Shown one piece after another: positions 61,445 to 64,000 of a DNA stretch of 64,000 bases. Position 1 is the stretch's first letter. Each line of letters begins with the position of its first letter. Position numbers and translations under genes: made by a program. The notes beneath the pieces were generated by a model. It made no database searches. It was given only the letters and a program-made list of their open reading frames with translations, and was not told the origin of the DNA. Source of the DNA: Sulfurimonas sp. SAG-AH-194-C21 (GTDB lineage: Bacteria; Campylobacterota; Campylobacteria; Campylobacterales; Sulfurimonadaceae); contig NZ_JAEMVC010000005.1 in the NCBI RefSeq assembly GCF_029215985.1, positions 41,733-105,732 on the forward strand. Reading direction: 5' to 3'.

Positions 61445-64000
61445 TTATATGTTTAAATTTTGAGTTAAGCTAACTCTAGTCTTAATAAAAATTCTATTTT
61501 CTATTCTAAGCACATCGGTTTTACTTCCTGCTGGGAATCTACTGTTTCTACTTAAAGTACTATGAAGTACTCTAACATCACTAGGATCACTTTTTGAAAC
61601 TCTAATAAACTCTGAACGCATCTCTCCGTCTGCTCTTGTTCTAACAACAGCTTTTGTCATATACCCAGGCTCTTCTTCAAGTTCCCCTGCTGTCATTTCA
61701 ACTTCTCCATCAGTTTTTACTACTGTAGTAGAACCAGCGATTTGAGAGGAGACACTTGAAGTTATATCTGCATTTCTAACATTACTTTGAGATGTTCCAT
61801 CTGCTTTACTTGTTACGGATATCAAACTATCTATCTTCACACTTAAAGATGTTCGAATTTCTACATTTCCATTAGTGTCTCTAGTGATTTGAGTAAGTGC
61901 ACCTATAAAGTCTGAAATCACTTTTGTGATTAAGTCCGCTATGCTTAACTCAGATGTAGTTGTTCCAGTTGCAGAGTTCGTTACACTTAAGGCCATATTA
62001 GCATCATTATAGCTTGTAGAGACACCTTCTGATGTAAACTCTGTAGTTGCATTACTAAGCTCAGATATAGTTTTTACACTAACACCAGCTACTTGTATCT
62101 CTTGTGTAGATGTTCCATCAGTGTTCTCTTGTATCTGAAGACTTAAGTCGTTTTCTAAAGTAAACTTAGTTGTTGTACTCTCTTGAGTAGTAGTTATTTC
62201 TGATGTAGCAGATTGTTCTACATTATCTCCCAATGCAAGTGCTATGATATTGAGATTAAATGTTTTTGAACTATTATTCTCTCCATCATTTGCTACAACT
62301 GTGATATCTGTACTTCCAGATGCTCCACTAAGTGAAGAAATTGTCATTATGTTGTTAGTAAAAGTTATACCTGATATAAGTGATGGGTCTACTGCAGTTG
62401 CTGAGTATGTAATAGCATTACTATCTATATCAGTTACCACAAGTGTAATGTTTTGGTCACTAAAGTTTTTATACACTACAAGTTGAGGGATATCCTCTAG
62501 TATTGGTGCATCATTCACTGATGTAACATTGATTGTAAATGTTTTTGTGATAGTTTTCACACCATCATTAAGTGTTACCGTAATAGTTGCTACACCATTA
62601 GCATTTTCTGCTATTTTCAACTTAAAGGCTAATGGGATGTCTGAATACTCTCCAGTATTTAGTGTGTTTGCAAAATCTTGTGTAACACTCACTAGAGAAG
62701 GTTGGTCTGACTCTACTGTGATACTTAGAGCATCACCATCTATATCATTTACATTCATATTTAGAGTTAAGATATCTGCATCTTCTAAGACATTTACTGT
62801 ATTTAACTCTGTACTGACAATTGGAAAGTCATTAACACTTGCTACATTTATGATAAAGCTCTTAGTCACACTTGCTACTCCATCTGACACTTGAATAGTT
62901 ACAGTAGCTGAACCATAAGCATTAGCTCCTAGTCCTACATTAAAACTTAATGTTTTTCCTGCATAACTCAAAGAAGAGAGTGAGCTAGCAAAGTTTGGAG
63001 TTACACTTACTAATGCAGGATTATTTGAAGTTATAGATACGGATAAAGTATTACCCTCTATATCTCCAATGTTCATATTAACAGCAAAACCGGGAGCATC
63101 TTCTAAAAGGTTAAGTGTATTAAATCCAGTAGTAATTACAGGTGCATCATTAACAGCAGAAATACTCACAGTGAAAGTTCTTGAAGCACTCTTAGCACTT
63201 GCTGTTACTGTTGCTGTAACTTGTATGGTACCAGAAGCATTTGCTACTGGTGAGATTGTTAATGCATTACCTACTAAAGATACTCTTGCGATATTTGTAT
63301 TTGAAGAACTCGCTGTATAACTTAGAGTGTCTCCATTCACATCATTTCCAGCAAGTTGAATTGTTACAGGAGAGGCATCTTCTGCTAAATTCATATTTGA
63401 TATTGCTGCTAGTGTAGGTGGGTTGTCTATGACATTTATAGTACTTGTGTACGATAGTGTTGAGTTGTTCTCTCCATCATTCACTTTAAAAGAAAAGCTT
63501 GTATATGGAGATGCCACGGCATCAGCTACCGGTGTAAATACTAAGTTTGAGATAGAACTAGTGTTTATCTCTTGGTTAAGAGCTACATCTACACTATTAA
63601 GCTGTAGAGTACCAGCACTTGGTAAACTTGTGATATATATGTTTTTTAAACTATCTGTTGGGTTAGGGTCTCTAAATGTAAAGTCACTACTTGTAAATGT
63701 TTTACTTGTGTTTTTACTCATTGTAAAGCTTACATTTTCTGTCAATGGTGCGACTATATCGTGGGGTAATATTAATCCTGTTAATTGACCATAGTTATTA
63801 CGACCAAATCCAAAAAGTGTTCCATCACTCTTTATGGCTAAAGTGTGATTGCTTCCTGCAGTAATACTAGACCAATTTATAGCAGCTCCTATCTGTTTAG
63901 GTGAAGAGCTATTTACAGTTGTTCCATCTCCTAGTTGACCATAAGTATTAGCACCCCAAGCCCAGAGTGTTCCATCAGTTCCTATGGCTATAGTGTGATA
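61445..64000 (-). CDS. Large RCC1/cadherin-like repeat surface protein (3' part)
   Basis: The frame continues off the right edge; 851 residues are in view and an ATG at 63745 is internal. The most N-terminal part visible is RCC1 repeats: [26 protein letters not shown] and [22 protein letters not shown]. Then come about four cadherin/VCBS-type modules of roughly 100 residues, each marked by VNDAPxI or VNDFPIV and LLEDA. The C-terminal 330 residues are Thr/Ser-rich with [10 protein letters not shown]-like repeats. No sortase or autotransporter motif is seen. Likely exported and adhesive. Confidence 0.8.
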   Translation of the reverse strand, partial: YHTIAIGTDGTLWAWGANTYGQLGDGTTVNSSSPKQIGAAINWSSITAGSNHTLAIKSDGTLFGFGRNNYGQLTGLILPHDIVAPLTENVSFTMSKNTSKTFTSSDFTFRDPNPTDSLKNIYITSLPSAGTLQLNSVDVALNQEINTSSISNLVFTPVADAVASPYTSFSFKVNDGENNSTLSYTSTINVIDNPPTLAAISNMNLAEDASPVTIQLAGNDVNGDTLSYTASSSNTNIARVSLVGNALTISPVANASGTIQVTATVTASAKSASRTFTVSISAVNDAPVITTGFNTLNLLEDAPGFAVNMNIGDIEGNTLSVSITSNNPALVSVTPNFASSLSSLSYAGKTLSFNVGLGANAYGSATVTIQVSDGVASVTKSFIINVASVNDFPIVSTELNTVNVLEDADILTLNMNVNDIDGDALSITVESDQPSLVSVTQDFANTLNTGEYSDIPLAFKLKIAENANGVATITVTLNDGVKTITKTFTINVTSVNDAPILEDIPQLVVYKNFSDQNITLVVTDIDSNAITYSATAVDPSLISGITFTNNIMTISSLSGASGSTDITVVANDGENNSSKTFNLNIIALALGDNVEQSATSEITTTQESTTTKFTLENDLSLQIQENTDGTSTQEIQVAGVSVKTISELSNATTEFTSEGVSTSYNDANMALSVTNSATGTTTSELSIADLITKVISDFIGALTQITRDTNGNVEIRTSLSVKIDSLISVTSKADGTSQSNVRNADITSSVSSQIAGSTTVVKTDGEVEMTAGELEEEPGYMTKAVVRTRADGEMRSEFIRVSKSDPSDVRVLHSTLSRNSRFPAGSKTDVLRIENRIFIKTRVSLTQNLNI

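Noticed and set aside
62244-63320. Several plus-strand ORFs opposite the surface protein gene
   Set aside because: Antisense to clear cadherin-like repeats with the same periodicity; no domains or start signals.

Overview
The window reads as chromosomal DNA of a Campylobacterota (Epsilonproteobacteria) member, most like Sulfurimonas or a close relative. The evidence is low-GC sequence, typical family variants (HQWRQPL histidine kinase, short PabB, epsilon-type transaldolase, FlgR without a DNA-binding domain), and two gene orders known from Campylobacter: pheA-hisC-fliF-fliG-fliH-dxs and asd-flgR-flgQ-flgP-gyrA. There is no integrase, insertion sequence, phage module or CRISPR array. The genus is an inference from gene content, not a computed placement.

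Layout. (1) 1-18 kb, plus strand, mostly housekeeping: pabB, a sensor kinase, transaldolase, PilT, rplY, pth, an LptF/LptG-type permease, lysA, a HAD protein, pheA, hisC, fliF-fliG-fliH, dxs (read here as two frames joined at an A8 tract), a DUF4395 membrane protein and an Rrf2 regulator. (2) 17.3-25.2 kb: pgeF faces an ovothiol operon (ovoA-ovoB plus two small genes); tex and an M29-like aminopeptidase follow. (3) 25.2-35.0 kb, all minus strand: a scarred defence island. It holds a BrnT-BrnA toxin-antitoxin pair with a visible promoter/operator, a rhuM copy killed by two TAA codons, a deleted yhcG (DUF1016) nuclease gene, hsdR, an intact rhuM, an orphan HsdS tail, a PIN-domain gene and an hsdM fused to half of hsdS. 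(4) 35.2-43.9 kb, minus strand: an esterase, a radical SAM protein, hemE, a UPF0114 protein, asd, flgR, flgQ (whose start codon appears to be lost), flgP and gyrA. (5) 44.1-47.9 kb: amt-glnB, an orphan TonB, a membrane protein, a CheY-like receiver, then tRNA-Lys and tRNA-Glu on the minus strand behind a consensus promoter.

(6) 48.1-61.1 kb, plus strand: a 12-gene MoxR/von Willebrand factor A (Bat-like) locus. The second half is a textbook set (MoxR, DUF58, small membrane protein, VWA, VWA-TPR, BatD). The first half is a diverged copy of the VWA, VWA-TPR and BatD genes, with BatD duplicated in tandem, followed by a CsgG-type and an LPP20-type lipoprotein. The first half has no MoxR or DUF58 of its own, so the two halves probably share one chaperone. 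This is the best candidate in the window for an uncharacterised system, perhaps an envelope-spanning assembly that reaches the outer membrane. (7) 61.1-64 kb, minus strand: a small lipoprotein gene and the 3' part of a large RCC1/cadherin-like surface protein gene that runs off the right edge.

All calls come from reading the sequence. No similarity search, structure prediction or base-composition calculation was run.
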